NCBI RefSeq assembly: GCF_009720825.1
Contig: NZ_WNKY01000033.1
Span: 1 to 64,000 of the forward strand
Length of the DNA stretch: 64,000 bases
Source: Duganella radicis
GTDB lineage: Bacteria > Pseudomonadota > Gammaproteobacteria > Burkholderiales > Burkholderiaceae_D
Reading direction: 5' to 3'
The notes below the pieces were generated by a model. That model was not told the DNA's origin and ran no database searches. It saw nothing but the letters and a program-made list of their open reading frames with translations. Of this stretch, positions 9,122 through 18,110 are shown one piece after another (the first letter of the stretch is position 1; each line of letters begins with the position of its first letter). Made by a program: the position numbers and the translations under genes.

Positions 9122-9627
9122 GCAAGCCCAATCCAATTCAAGACCTGCGCGCGCGCGCCGACGCCTTCTGGCAAGTGCGCACCGAGCAGGAACGCAAGCT
9201 GCTGCGCATCGCCGGCATCGTGGTCGGCGCCGGGCTGTTTTACAGCCTGCTGATCGATCCGGCGCTGAGCGGCCGCGCCGCCCTGCATAAATCGCTGCCG
9301 GAACTGCATCAGCAGGCGGCCGAGATGCAGAACATGGCGCGCGAGGCGCAGGCGCTGCAAAGCCAGAACACCATCGCGCCCACGCCGATGACGCGCGAGA
9401 ACCTCAACGCCGGGCTGGCGGCGCGCGGCCTGACTCCGCAGTCGGTCAACGTCACCGGCGAATACGCCAAGGTGCAGTTCAACGGCGCGCAATACGCCGG
9501 CGTGGTGGCATGGCTGGACGCCATCCGCACCGAAAGCCGCATCGCCGTGGTGGACGCCAGCTTTACCGCGCAGGACGCGCCGGGTGTGGTCAACGGCAGC
9601 CTGACGCTGCGCCAGGGAGCCCGATGA
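9118..9627 (+). CDS. gspM: Type II secretion inner-membrane platform protein GspM
   Basis: A 169-residue protein with a short cytoplasmic N-terminus, one transmembrane helix (about 27-47, LLRIAGIVVGAGLFYSLLI) and a small periplasmic domain with a coiled-coil stretch after the membrane. The family stabilises GspL and contacts GspF and GspE in the inner-membrane platform. Length and topology fit GspM; sequence conservation in this family is weak, so the call leans partly on position between gspL and gspN. The stop overlaps the gspN start. Confidence 0.9.
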   Translation: MSKPNPIQDLRARADAFWQVRTEQERKLLRIAGIVVGAGLFYSLLIDPALSGRAALHKSLPELHQQAAEMQNMAREAQALQSQNTIAPTPMTRENLNAGLAARGLTPQSVNVTGEYAKVQFNGAQYAGVVAWLDAIRTESRIAVVDASFTAQDAPGVVNGSLTLRQGAR

Positions 9628-10397
9628 AGCGCGCCATGCTATGGTTGCTGACCGTCGCCCTGACGGTAGGGGTGACGCTGGCGGTGTTCTTCCCGGCCGC
9701 GTGGCTGGGTTCCATCGTCGAGCAGCGCACCGGCGGCCGTTTGACGCTGGGTGACGCGCAGGGTACGCTGTGGCGCGGCTCCGCCTTCATCGGCGGCGCG
9801 TCGGGCAATAACAGCCCGGTCACGCCGCTGCTGCCGGGCCGTTTCAGCTGGAAGATTTCGCCGCTGGTGCTGATCGGCATGGTCGATATGCAGCTGGAGA
9901 ATCCGCAGGCGCTGGCGCAGCCGGTGACCTTCCGCGGCGGCTGGTCGCAATGGCAATTGAGTCCGTCGGCGCTGCTGCTGCCGGCCGAAGGCCTGGCCGG
10001 CCTGGGGGCGCCGCTGAATACCCTGGCGCCCAGCGGCACCATGCGCTTGTCGTGGACGGGCCTGGAGCTGAAGCTGGCCAACCGCCAGGTCAGCGTGGAA
10101 GGCCGCACCACGCTGGAGATGAGCGACATGGCATCGCGCCTGTCGTCGATCCGGCCGCTGGGCAGTTACAACATGGCGCTGGACTGGCATGGCCAGCAGG
10201 CGCAATTGACGCTGAGTTCCGTCAAGGGGCCGCTGCTGCTGAGCGGCCGGGGAAGCTTGAACAACGGCCGCCTGCAATTTTCCGGGCAGGCCGAGGCAGC
10301 ACAAGGATACGAAGAGACGTTGGCCAATCTATTGAATTTGCTGGGCCAGCGCAAGCCAGGTAATGACCGTCAGGTCATCGCATTAGAGTTCCACTGA
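9624..10397 (+). CDS. gspN: Type II secretion protein GspN
   Basis: A 257-residue protein with an N-terminal membrane anchor (about 4-27, MLWLLTVALTVGVTLAVFFPAAWL) and a periplasmic beta-rich domain. The segment RLTLGDAQGTLWRGSAFIG is typical of GspN. GspN is present in only some type II systems and its exact role is unresolved. The ATG overlaps the gspM stop, and a 14-base gap then precedes gspD. Confidence 0.88.
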   Translation: MKRAMLWLLTVALTVGVTLAVFFPAAWLGSIVEQRTGGRLTLGDAQGTLWRGSAFIGGASGNNSPVTPLLPGRFSWKISPLVLIGMVDMQLENPQALAQPVTFRGGWSQWQLSPSALLLPAEGLAGLGAPLNTLAPSGTMRLSWTGLELKLANRQVSVEGRTTLEMSDMASRLSSIRPLGSYNMALDWHGQQAQLTLSSVKGPLLLSGRGSLNNGRLQFSGQAEAAQGYEETLANLLNLLGQRKPGNDRQVIALEFH

Positions 10398-10411
10398 GAT
10401 AAAGCCCGACC

Positions 10412-12628
10412 ATGAAAAAACAGTCCGTTAGCAAATCCCTTCCTGCGCTGCGCCGCCTGAGCGCAGGTGCGATGCTGTGCTGCGCGATCAGCGCCGCACC
10501 AACCGCCGCGCTGTTGCTGCCTGCACTGGCGCACGCCGCCGCGGATGACGCCGCGCTGAACTTCGTCGGCGCCGATATCGAATCGGTGATCAAGGCGGTG
10601 GGGCATTACACCAACATCACCTTCGTGATCGACCCGCGCGTGAAAGGCACGCTGACCGTGGTGTCGGAAAAGCCGGTCACCAAATCGCAGGCATTCAGCC
10701 TGCTGACCTCCGCGCTGCGCCTGCAAGGCTACGCGGTGGTGAGCGGCGACGGCTTTGCCAAGGTGGTGCCGGAAGCGGACGCCAAGCTGCAAGCCAGCCC
10801 GACCCAGGTCGATGGCGCGCAGGCCAAGGGCGACCAGATCGTCAGCCAGATCTTCCGCCTGAATTATGAATCGGCCGCCAACGTGGTGACCGTGCTGCGC
10901 CCTCTGATCTCGCCGAACAACACCATCAACGCCAACCCGGGTAACAACAGTGTGGTGGTGACCGACTACGCCGACAACGTCAAGCGGCTGGCGAAGATCG
11001 TGGCGGCGCTGGACGCGCCGGCGGTGTCGGACCTGGACGTGATCCCGGTGCGCTACGCCATCGCCAGCGACCTGGCCACCATGATCAACAAATTGCTGGA
11101 CAATGCCGGCGGCAGCGGTGCGGCCGATGCCGGCAAGGTCAGTGTGCTGGCCGATCCGCGCACCAATTCGCTGGTGCTGCGCGCGCCGTCGGTGGCGCGC
11201 GCCAACCTGGCCAAGTCGCTGATCGCCAAGCTTGACCAGCCGACCGCGGAACTGGGCAATGTGCACGTGGTCTACCTGAAAAACGCCGAAGCGACCAAGC
11301 TGGCGCAGACCCTGCGCGCGGTGGTGTCGGGCGAAGTGTCGCAGCAGAGCAGCGGCAGCGGCACGGGCACGAATAGCCAGAACAACAGCAACACCGGCGG
11401 CTTTGGCAGCAACAGCAACAACAGCATGAGCGGCAATTCATCGGGCACCGGCAACGCCGGCCCGAGCAACCCGCTGCTGAGCGGCTCCAACTCGCAACAG
11501 CAGAACAGCGGCGGTGGCGGCGCGGCAGGCTTCATCCAGGCCGACGCCTCCACCAACACCCTGATCATCACCGCGCCGGAATCGGTGTACCGCAACCTGC
11601 GCGCCGTGATCGACCAACTGGACGTGCGCCGCGCGCAGGTCTACATCGAATCGCTGATCGTTGAAGTCACCTCCGACAAGGCGTCCGAGTTCGGCGTGCA
11701 GTGGGTGGGCGCGACCGGCAACTCGAACAGCACTTACCGCGTGGGCGGCCTGCAATCGTTCACCACCAGCGGCGCCGACAGCTCCCTGGTGTCGATCTAC
11801 GCCAACAAGGGTTCGACCATTCCGAACAACGGCCTGTCGATCGGCGTCTTCAAGCAGATCGGCGGCGCCCTGGGACTGGGCGCGCTGGCGCACTCGCTGG
11901 AATCGGACGGCAACGCCAACATCCTGTCGACGCCGAACATGGTCACGCTGGATAACGAACTGGCCACCATCCGCGTCGGCCAGAACGTGCCTATCCTGAC
12001 CGGCCAGTACACCACCACCTCCGGCACCAACAGCAATCCGTTCCAGACCATCGACCGCAAGGACGTGGGCCTGACGCTGAAAGTGCGCCCGCAGATTTCC
12101 GAAGGCGGCACCATCAAGATGGCGATCTACCACGAGACCTCCAGCGTGGATAAATCGACCCTGACCGCGCAATCCGGCATCACGCTGAACAACCGCGTGA
12201 TCGAGAATAACGTGATCGCCGACGATGGTCAGATCATCGTGCTGGGCGGCCTGATTGAAGATACCGAAGGCGATGGCACCGACAAGGTGCGCGGCCTGGG
12301 CGACATTCCGGTGCTGGGCAATCTGTTCAAGTCGCAGTCGCGCACCCGCAAGAAAACCAACCTGATGGTGTTCCTGCGCCCTGTGGTGATCCGCAATAAA
12401 GAACAGAGCACCAGCCTGGCCACCGACCGTTACGACTACATGCGCAGCCAGCAGGAAGCCATCAAACCGCCGGACAGCATCCTGGTGCAGGACCTGGGCC
12501 AGCCAGTGCTGCCCAAGCTGCAAAACGGCGCGCCGGTCAGCGGCGGCGCGGTTGCCGCGCCGGTGCCGCCGGCGCCGATCCCTGTACGCGTGCCTGGCGC
12601 CGCCGAAAACGTCCAGCCGCAAAAGTGA
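10412..12628 (+). CDS. gspD: Type II secretion secretin GspD
   Basis: A 738-residue outer-membrane secretin forming the exit channel. After a long signal peptide (cleavage probably near AHA|AA, 42-45) come the N0 domain and three KH-like N domains. The last is split by a Ser/Asn/Gly/Gln-rich tract at about 309-371, longer than usual for the N3 loop. The secretin core follows (about 390-670), with VPVLTGQ-type and VLGGLIEDTE motifs and the closing DIPVLGNLFKS...LMVFLRPVVI. The C-terminus is Pro-rich. No separate pilotin gene is seen here. gspE begins one base after the stop. Confidence 0.96.
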   Translation: MKKQSVSKSLPALRRLSAGAMLCCAISAAPTAALLLPALAHAAADDAALNFVGADIESVIKAVGHYTNITFVIDPRVKGTLTVVSEKPVTKSQAFSLLTSALRLQGYAVVSGDGFAKVVPEADAKLQASPTQVDGAQAKGDQIVSQIFRLNYESAANVVTVLRPLISPNNTINANPGNNSVVVTDYADNVKRLAKIVAALDAPAVSDLDVIPVRYAIASDLATMINKLLDNAGGSGAADAGKVSVLADPRTNSLVLRAPSVARANLAKSLIAKLDQPTAELGNVHVVYLKNAEATKLAQTLRAVVSGEVSQQSSGSGTGTNSQNNSNTGGFGSNSNNSMSGNSSGTGNAGPSNPLLSGSNSQQQNSGGGGAAGFIQADASTNTLIITAPESVYRNLRAVIDQLDVRRAQVYIESLIVEVTSDKASEFGVQWVGATGNSNSTYRVGGLQSFTTSGADSSLVSIYANKGSTIPNNGLSIGVFKQIGGALGLGALAHSLESDGNANILSTPNMVTLDNELATIRVGQNVPILTGQYTTTSGTNSNPFQTIDRKDVGLTLKVRPQISEGGTIKMAIYHETSSVDKSTLTAQSGITLNNRVIENNVIADDGQIIVLGGLIEDTEGDGTDKVRGLGDIPVLGNLFKSQSRTRKKTNLMVFLRPVVIRNKEQSTSLATDRYDYMRSQQEAIKPPDSILVQDLGQPVLPKLQNGAPVSGGAVAAPVPPAPIPVRVPGAAENVQPQK

Positions 12629-12629
12629 T

Positions 12630-14051
12630 ATGAGCAATCTCCTCCCATACGCTTATGCCCGCGATTTCGTGGTGCTGGCCCAGCACAGCGATGATGCCGA
12701 AAACACCGTCGATGTGCTGATGTGCGGCGCCACGCCGCCGGCCGCCATCGCCGAAGTGTCGCGCCGTTTCGGCCGCATCCAGTTGAAGCACATGACGCGC
12801 GCCGACCTGGAAACCGCCATCGCCACCGCCTACGCCAGCTCGGGCGGCAACGCCTCCATGGTGGCGGAAGAATTCGACGCCGATCTCGATCTGACCAAGC
12901 TGCTGCAAGACGTTCCGGCGATTGAAGACCTGCTGGAATCCTCCGACGACGCGCCGGTGATCCGCATGATCAACGCGCTGCTGACGCAGGCGCTGCGCGA
13001 CGGCGCGTCCGACATCCACATCGAGCCGTTCGAGCAAACCTCGGTGGTGCGCTTCCGCGTCGACGGCACGCTGCGCGACATCGTCCGTCCGCGCAAGGCG
13101 ATTCACGGCTCGCTGATCTCGCGGATCAAGATCATGGCGCAGCTGGACATCGCCGAGAAGCGCCTGCCGCAGGACGGCCGCATCACGCTGCGCATCGGCG
13201 GCAAGCCGGTGGACGTGCGTGTTTCGACGCTGCCGACCGGCCACGGCGAACGCGCGGTACTACGCCTGCTGGACAAGGAAGCCGGCCGCCTCGACCTGAA
13301 CCACCTTGGCATGAGCGACACCATGCTGCCGAAGTTCGATGCGCTGATCAATCAGCCACACGGCATCGTGCTGGTGACCGGCCCCACCGGCTCCGGTAAA
13401 ACCACCACGCTGTACGCCGCGCTGTCGCTGCTGAACGCCTCCACCACCAACATCATGACGGTGGAAGACCCGATCGAATACGACCTGCCTGGCGTGGGCC
13501 AGACCCAGGTCAACACCCGCATCGACATGACCTTCGCCAAAGCCCTGCGCGCCATCCTGCGCCAGGACCCGGACGTGATCATGATCGGCGAGATCCGCGA
13601 CCTTGAAACCGCGCAGATCGCGGTGCAGGCTTCGCTGACCGGCCACCTGGTGCTGGCCACGCTGCACACCAACGATGCCGCCGCCGCCGTCACGCGTCTG
13701 CTGGACATGGGCATCGAACCGTTCCTGCTGTCGTCCACCCTGCTGGGCGTGCTGGCGCAGCGCCTGGTGCGCAAACTGTGCCCGAGCTGCAAAACCTTCG
13801 ACGGCAAGTTGTGGCACGCGGTCGGCTGCGAGCATTGCGGCCACACCGGCTATCAGGGCCGCGTGGGCGTCTACGAATTTTTGGAGACCACGGAGCACAT
13901 CCGCGCGCAAATCCACAACCGCGCCTCGGAAGCCGAGATCAAGGCGGCCGCCATCGCCGACGGCATGCAGACCATGCGTGAGGACGGCGACCGCTGGCTG
14001 GACAGCGGCACCACCACGCAGGCCGAATTGATGCGTGTGACCAAGGACTAA
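12630..14051 (+). CDS. gspE: Type II secretion ATPase GspE
   Basis: A 473-residue cytoplasmic hexameric ATPase that powers pseudopilus assembly. Walker A is GPTGSGKT (251-258); the Asp box and Walker B follow (DPDVIMIGEIRD). A zinc-binding tetracysteine module sits at C384-C387 and C400-C403 (CPSC, CEHC), as in canonical GspE. The start is the ATG two bases after the gspD stop; reading further upstream would overlap gspD. The N-terminal domain is the GspL-binding region. Confidence 0.96.
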   Translation: MSNLLPYAYARDFVVLAQHSDDAENTVDVLMCGATPPAAIAEVSRRFGRIQLKHMTRADLETAIATAYASSGGNASMVAEEFDADLDLTKLLQDVPAIEDLLESSDDAPVIRMINALLTQALRDGASDIHIEPFEQTSVVRFRVDGTLRDIVRPRKAIHGSLISRIKIMAQLDIAEKRLPQDGRITLRIGGKPVDVRVSTLPTGHGERAVLRLLDKEAGRLDLNHLGMSDTMLPKFDALINQPHGIVLVTGPTGSGKTTTLYAALSLLNASTTNIMTVEDPIEYDLPGVGQTQVNTRIDMTFAKALRAILRQDPDVIMIGEIRDLETAQIAVQASLTGHLVLATLHTNDAAAAVTRLLDMGIEPFLLSSTLLGVLAQRLVRKLCPSCKTFDGKLWHAVGCEHCGHTGYQGRVGVYEFLETTEHIRAQIHNRASEAEIKAAAIADGMQTMREDGDRWLDSGTTTQAELMRVTKD

Positions 14052-14054
14052 GGC

Positions 14055-15278
14055 ATGCCCGCATTCCGTTACGAAGCCGCCGATGCCGGCGGCGCCACCA
14101 AGAAGGGCGTCCTCAATTCGGACAGCGCCCGCTCGGCGCGCGCCGAGTTGCGCGCGCAGGGACTGGTGCCGCTCAAGGTCGACCAGATCGCCACGCAAGT
14201 CGACGCGTCCGGCGTGACCAAGAGCCGCGGCGGTTTCGGCGAGCGCCTGACCTCGACCGAGCTGGCGCTGTTCACGCGCCAGCTGGCCAGTTTGCTGGAA
14301 GCCGGCCTGCCGCTGGAGCAGGCCTTCACCGCCTTGCTGGAACAGGCCGAGCGTCCCTACCTGCGCGACCTGATCGCCTCGGTGCGTTCGGAAGTGATCG
14401 GCGGCGACTCGCTGTCCGCCGTGCTGGGGCGCCATCCGCGCGACTTCGCCGAAATCTACCGCGCGCTGGTGGCCTCCGGTGAGCAGATCGGCCAGTTGTC
14501 GCGCGTGCTGTCACGCCTGGCCGACTACATCGAACGCCGCAATGCGCTGATCCAGAAAGTGCGGCTGGCCTTCACCTATCCGGCCATCGTGACGGTGGTG
14601 GCGTTCTCCATCGTGATCTTCCTGCTGACCTATGTGGTGCCGCAGATCGTCTCGGTGTTCGCCAACACCAAGCAGAAGCTGCCGTTCCTGACGGTGGTGA
14701 TGCTGGCGGTGTCCGACTTCGTGCGCCACTACGGCATCGTGGTCGGCATCGCGCTGATCGGCGCGTGGTTCATGTGGCGGCGCGCCTTGCAGAACACCGC
14801 GCTCAAGCGCCGCTGGCATACCTGGCTGCTGACCGCGCCGCTGTACGGCAAGTTTGAACGCAGCCTGAATACCGCGCGCTTCGCCAGCACGCTGGCGATT
14901 ACCACCGGCTCCGGCGTGCCTATCCTGCGCGCGCTCGACACCAGCCGCGACACGCTCAACAACGTCGCCATGCAGGAGCTGGTGGAAGAGGCCAGCGACG
15001 CCGTGCGCGAAGGCGTGAGCCTGGCGCGCGCGCTGTCGGCGCAAAAGCACTTCCCGCCGATGCTGATCCACATGATCCGCGCCGGCGAAATCACCGGCGA
15101 GCTGCCGGCCATGCTGGACCGCGCCGCCGCCGCGCAGGAAGCCGACCTGGAACGCCGCACATTGACGATCGCCGGCCTGCTGGAACCGGCGCTGATCCTG
15201 GCCATGGGCGTGGTGGTGCTGCTGATCGTGCTGGCGGTGCTGATGCCTATTATCGAAATCAATCAGCTGGTACGCTGA
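14055..15278 (+). CDS. gspF: Type II secretion inner-membrane platform protein GspF
   Basis: A 407-residue polytopic protein with two T2SF domains, each a six-helix cytoplasmic bundle (about 70-190 and 270-390), and three transmembrane segments: around 168-190 (AFTYPAIVTVVAFSIVIFL), 220-240 and 378-400 at the C-terminus (LILAMGVVVLLIVLAVLMP). The N-terminus FRYEAADAGGATKKGVL is typical. It forms the rotor-like centre of the platform. The start is three bases after the gspE stop. Confidence 0.95.
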   Translation: MPAFRYEAADAGGATKKGVLNSDSARSARAELRAQGLVPLKVDQIATQVDASGVTKSRGGFGERLTSTELALFTRQLASLLEAGLPLEQAFTALLEQAERPYLRDLIASVRSEVIGGDSLSAVLGRHPRDFAEIYRALVASGEQIGQLSRVLSRLADYIERRNALIQKVRLAFTYPAIVTVVAFSIVIFLLTYVVPQIVSVFANTKQKLPFLTVVMLAVSDFVRHYGIVVGIALIGAWFMWRRALQNTALKRRWHTWLLTAPLYGKFERSLNTARFASTLAITTGSGVPILRALDTSRDTLNNVAMQELVEEASDAVREGVSLARALSAQKHFPPMLIHMIRAGEITGELPAMLDRAAAAQEADLERRTLTIAGLLEPALILAMGVVVLLIVLAVLMPIIEINQLVR

Positions 15279-15291
15279 TCACAAGGACACC

Positions 15292-15864
15292 ATGAAGCGT
15301 TTGCCCTTAATCCTGACTGTTCTCGCCGTGGTGCTGTTGTCGGCATCGCTGGCCTACTGGGGACTGCAATTATTCAAGCCGCAGCAGCGCGCCATCGCCG
15401 CGCCGCCGCCACCGCCGCCGATGGGCATCAACCTCGATGCGGCCAAGGGCCTGTTCGGCGGCCAGGTTGCCGTGGCCGTGGTCAGCAACTACCAGCTGAA
15501 AGGCGTGGTGGCGGCGCGCGGCGAGGACAGTGCGGCCATCATCTCGGTCGATAACAAGCCGGCGGTGGCGCTGGCGGTCGGCAAGGAAGTGATGCCGGGT
15601 GTGCTGGTGAAAGAGGTGCATGAGAAGCATGTGATCCTGTCCGAGGGCGGCGTGATCAAGCGTGTCGACCTGCCGAGCGATGCCGGCGTGTCCAGCGGCC
15701 CGGCCAACGCGCCCCCGACGCCACTGGCGCCGCTGCCATCGGCGCCGCCGCCGATCGTGCAGCCCGCGCCGCCGCCGGTGCAGACCTCCGGCCAGCCGCC
15801 GGCGCAGCCGCAACAGAACGCCCAGACCGCGCCGCAGCGGCCCAACCCCAACGATCGTCAGTAG
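15292..15864 (+). CDS. gspC: Type II secretion protein GspC (HR domain only)
   Basis: A 190-residue inner-membrane protein with one N-terminal helix (about 5-25), a Pro-rich linker, the homology region (about 45-130; LFGG...NYQLKGVVAARGEDSAAIISVD), which in other systems contacts the GspD N0 domain, and a long Pro/Gln-rich tail. There is no PDZ or coiled-coil domain, so this is the short GspC form. Its place at the end of the operon, after gspF, differs from enterobacterial gsp operons, where gspC comes first. The stop is eight bases before the phospholipase gene. Confidence 0.88.
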   Translation: MKRLPLILTVLAVVLLSASLAYWGLQLFKPQQRAIAAPPPPPPMGINLDAAKGLFGGQVAVAVVSNYQLKGVVAARGEDSAAIISVDNKPAVALAVGKEVMPGVLVKEVHEKHVILSEGGVIKRVDLPSDAGVSSGPANAPPTPLAPLPSAPPPIVQPAPPPVQTSGQPPAQPQQNAQTAPQRPNPNDRQ

Positions 15865-15872
15865 GATAGCCC

Positions 15873-18110
15873 ATGGCTTACATCCGTTATCTGGCCGCAG
15901 CTTTATGCTGCGGCTTTTTCTTGTCCACGGCGCTGGCCGCGCAGCAGCCTAACGCCACCTCGGTGGCGCCGGATGCGTCGATCAAGCCGCGTCCGAAAAT
16001 CGCGCTGGTGTTGTCCGGCGGCGGTGCGCGCGGCTTCGCCCACATCGGCGTGCTGCGCGCCTTGCAGGAGCTGCGCATCCCGGTCGACATCGTGGTCGGC
16101 ACCAGCATGGGCAGCGTGGTGGGCGGCGCTTACGCCGCCGGCAGCTCGGTCGACCAGCTGGAACAGCTGGTGCGTCGTACCGACTGGAACGCCGTGGTGG
16201 CGGACCGGCCGCCGCGCGATGAATTGTTTTACCGCCGCCGCGAGGAAGACTTGCTGCTGCCGTCGCGGATCGAATTCGGCGCGCATCTGGATGGCGTGTC
16301 GCTGCCGCCCGCCGCCGCCGGCAACGAGGCGCTGGAACTGGCGCTGACGCGCGTGCTGCCGCCGGGCGCGCGCGACAAGCCGGCCAATCTGCTGCAATTG
16401 CCGTTCCGCTCCGTGGCTTCGGACCTGGTCACCGGCGAACTGGTGGAGCTGACCGACACGCCGCTGTTCCTGGCCATGCGCGCCTCGCTGGCGGTGCCGG
16501 GCGTGTTTGCGCCGGTGCGCGTCAATCAGCGCCTGCTGGTGGATGGTGGCCTGGTGCGCAACCTGCCGGTGGACGTGGCGCGCGAGATGGGGGCGGACGT
16601 CATCATCGCCGTCAACGTCGGCACGCCGCTGGCGCAGGAAAAGGAACTGGTGAGCGCGGTCAGCGTGGCGCAGCAGATGCTGCAAATCCTGACCGAGCAA
16701 AACGTCCAGCGTTCGCTGAAGGAACTGCGTCCGAACGACGTGCTGTTGCAACCGGACCTTGGCGGCATTGGCTTCCTGGATTTTGGCCGGCATGACCGCG
16801 CCATGAAAGAGGGCGAGGCGGCGGTGCGCGCCATGAGCGCGCGGCTGGTGGCGCTGGCCCTGCCGGAAGCGCAGTACGCGGCGTATGAGTTGAGCCGCTC
16901 GTCGGCGCCGGTGGCGATCGACCAGCCGGTCAGGCTGACCAAGCTGGAAGTGGCGCCGAGTGGCCGCATCAATCCGAAGGAACTGGAAGTGCAGACCGGC
17001 CTCAAACTCGGCCAGGAAGTCACCAGCGAACAGGCCACGCTGGCCGGCAATATGCTGTTCGGCCGCGGCGACCTGGCGCGCGTGGAAACCGAGGTGCGCG
17101 ACGACGAGAGCGGCCGCAGTGTGCTGATCAAGCCGACCGAAGCCGATTGGGCGCACAGCCGGCTGCGCGTCGGGCTGGAGCTGAACAGCGATTTCAGCGA
17201 GAACAGCGCGTTCCAGTTCAAGGCCATGCACGTGCTGTCGTCGCTCAACGACTGGGGCGCGGAATGGCGCACCATTGCCAGCGTCGGCACCGAGCGCGTG
17301 CTGGGCACGCAGTTCTGGCAGCCGCTGGGCGTGGGCTCGCCATGGTACGTGGCGCCGTCGCTGCAATATGGTTCGGGCGCGGCCGACGTCTTCAACTCCA
17401 GCGGCTTCCGCCAGGCCCGCTATGCCTACGACTACACCGCGGCGGCGCTGGCGCTGGGGCGTCAGGTGGGCCGCTGGGGCGACTTGCGCTACACGGTGGC
17501 GCGCCAGGTCGGCAACGCCCACCTCAGCATTCCGGAAGACCTGACCAACCAGCGCACGTTCCAGACCGTGCAGGCCCTGAGCTTCAATGTCGACACGCTG
17601 GACACCATCGCCTTCCCGACGCGCGGCACCCTGTTCAGCCTGGACTGGCAACGCGCGGTGGAAAAATCGCGCCTGGGCGGGCCGGTGCCGACGCAGCAAA
17701 AGGTGCAGGGACTGGAAGCCTTCCACACCGGCCGCTGGGCCGGCCACGTGTACGCGGAATGGGCGCGCAGCCAGGGTGGGGCGACCGACAACAATCTGGG
17801 TGGTTTCCTGCGCCTGTCCGGCACCACGCCGGAATCGGTGGTGGGCAGCCGCACCTTGCTGGGACGGGTGGTGATGGCGCGCAGCATCGGCGCCATGCCG
17901 GCCGCGCTGGGCGGCGACGTGCGGCTGGGCTTCTCGCTGGAAGCGGGCGCGGCCTACAGCCCGGCCGACCCGCTCCACTGGGGCAAGTTCAAGCAGGCGG
18001 CCAGCGGCTTCATCGCGGTCGACACCCGCTTCGGCCCGCTGTACTTCGGCACCGGCACCACCAAGGGCGGCAACAGCAGCGCCTACCTGTTCCTCGGTCC
18101 TATCTGGTGA
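15873..18110 (+). CDS. Patatin-like phospholipase with POTRA and outer-membrane barrel (PlpD/type Vd-like)
   Basis: A 745-residue protein that combines an enzyme and its own export pore. After the signal peptide (about 1-22), a patatin domain carries the oxyanion glycine motif GGGARG (49-54), the nucleophile Ser78 in GTSMG and the second catalytic residue Asp224 in DGGLVRN. A POTRA-like module (about 350-425) precedes a BamA-like 16-strand barrel ending in an aromatic residue (LFLGPIW). This is the order of the type Vd autotransporter PlpD, so it probably reaches the outer membrane through Bam and not the neighbouring type II system. An intrinsic terminator overlaps codons 8-16. The 3' end overlaps the convergent gene by 11 bases. 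Confidence 0.9.
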   Translation: MAYIRYLAAALCCGFFLSTALAAQQPNATSVAPDASIKPRPKIALVLSGGGARGFAHIGVLRALQELRIPVDIVVGTSMGSVVGGAYAAGSSVDQLEQLVRRTDWNAVVADRPPRDELFYRRREEDLLLPSRIEFGAHLDGVSLPPAAAGNEALELALTRVLPPGARDKPANLLQLPFRSVASDLVTGELVELTDTPLFLAMRASLAVPGVFAPVRVNQRLLVDGGLVRNLPVDVAREMGADVIIAVNVGTPLAQEKELVSAVSVAQQMLQILTEQNVQRSLKELRPNDVLLQPDLGGIGFLDFGRHDRAMKEGEAAVRAMSARLVALALPEAQYAAYELSRSSAPVAIDQPVRLTKLEVAPSGRINPKELEVQTGLKLGQEVTSEQATLAGNMLFGRGDLARVETEVRDDESGRSVLIKPTEADWAHSRLRVGLELNSDFSENSAFQFKAMHVLSSLNDWGAEWRTIASVGTERVLGTQFWQPLGVGSPWYVAPSLQYGSGAADVFNSSGFRQARYAYDYTAAALALGRQVGRWGDLRYTVARQVGNAHLSIPEDLTNQRTFQTVQALSFNVDTLDTIAFPTRGTLFSLDWQRAVEKSRLGGPVPTQQKVQGLEAFHTGRWAGHVYAEWARSQGGATDNNLGGFLRLSGTTPESVVGSRTLLGRVVMARSIGAMPAALGGDVRLGFSLEAGAAYSPADPLHWGKFKQAASGFIAVDTRFGPLYFGTGTTKGGNSSAYLFLGPIW
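15894..15919 (+). terminator. Intrinsic terminator or attenuator inside the phospholipase signal-peptide codons
   Basis: A perfect 8-bp GC-rich stem GCCGCAGC / GCTGCGGC with loop TTTAT is followed directly by TTTTTC. It lies 30-55 bases after the gspC stop and 21 bases into the phospholipase gene. It has all features of a rho-independent terminator for the gsp operon, and would also act on transcripts entering the phospholipase gene. Confidence 0.75.

Noticed and set aside
11341..11525. Repetitive AGC/AAC-rich tract that could be mistaken for a repeat array
   Set aside because: It is the in-frame Ser/Asn/Gly/Gln linker of GspD; there are no fixed-length repeats or spacers as in CRISPR.
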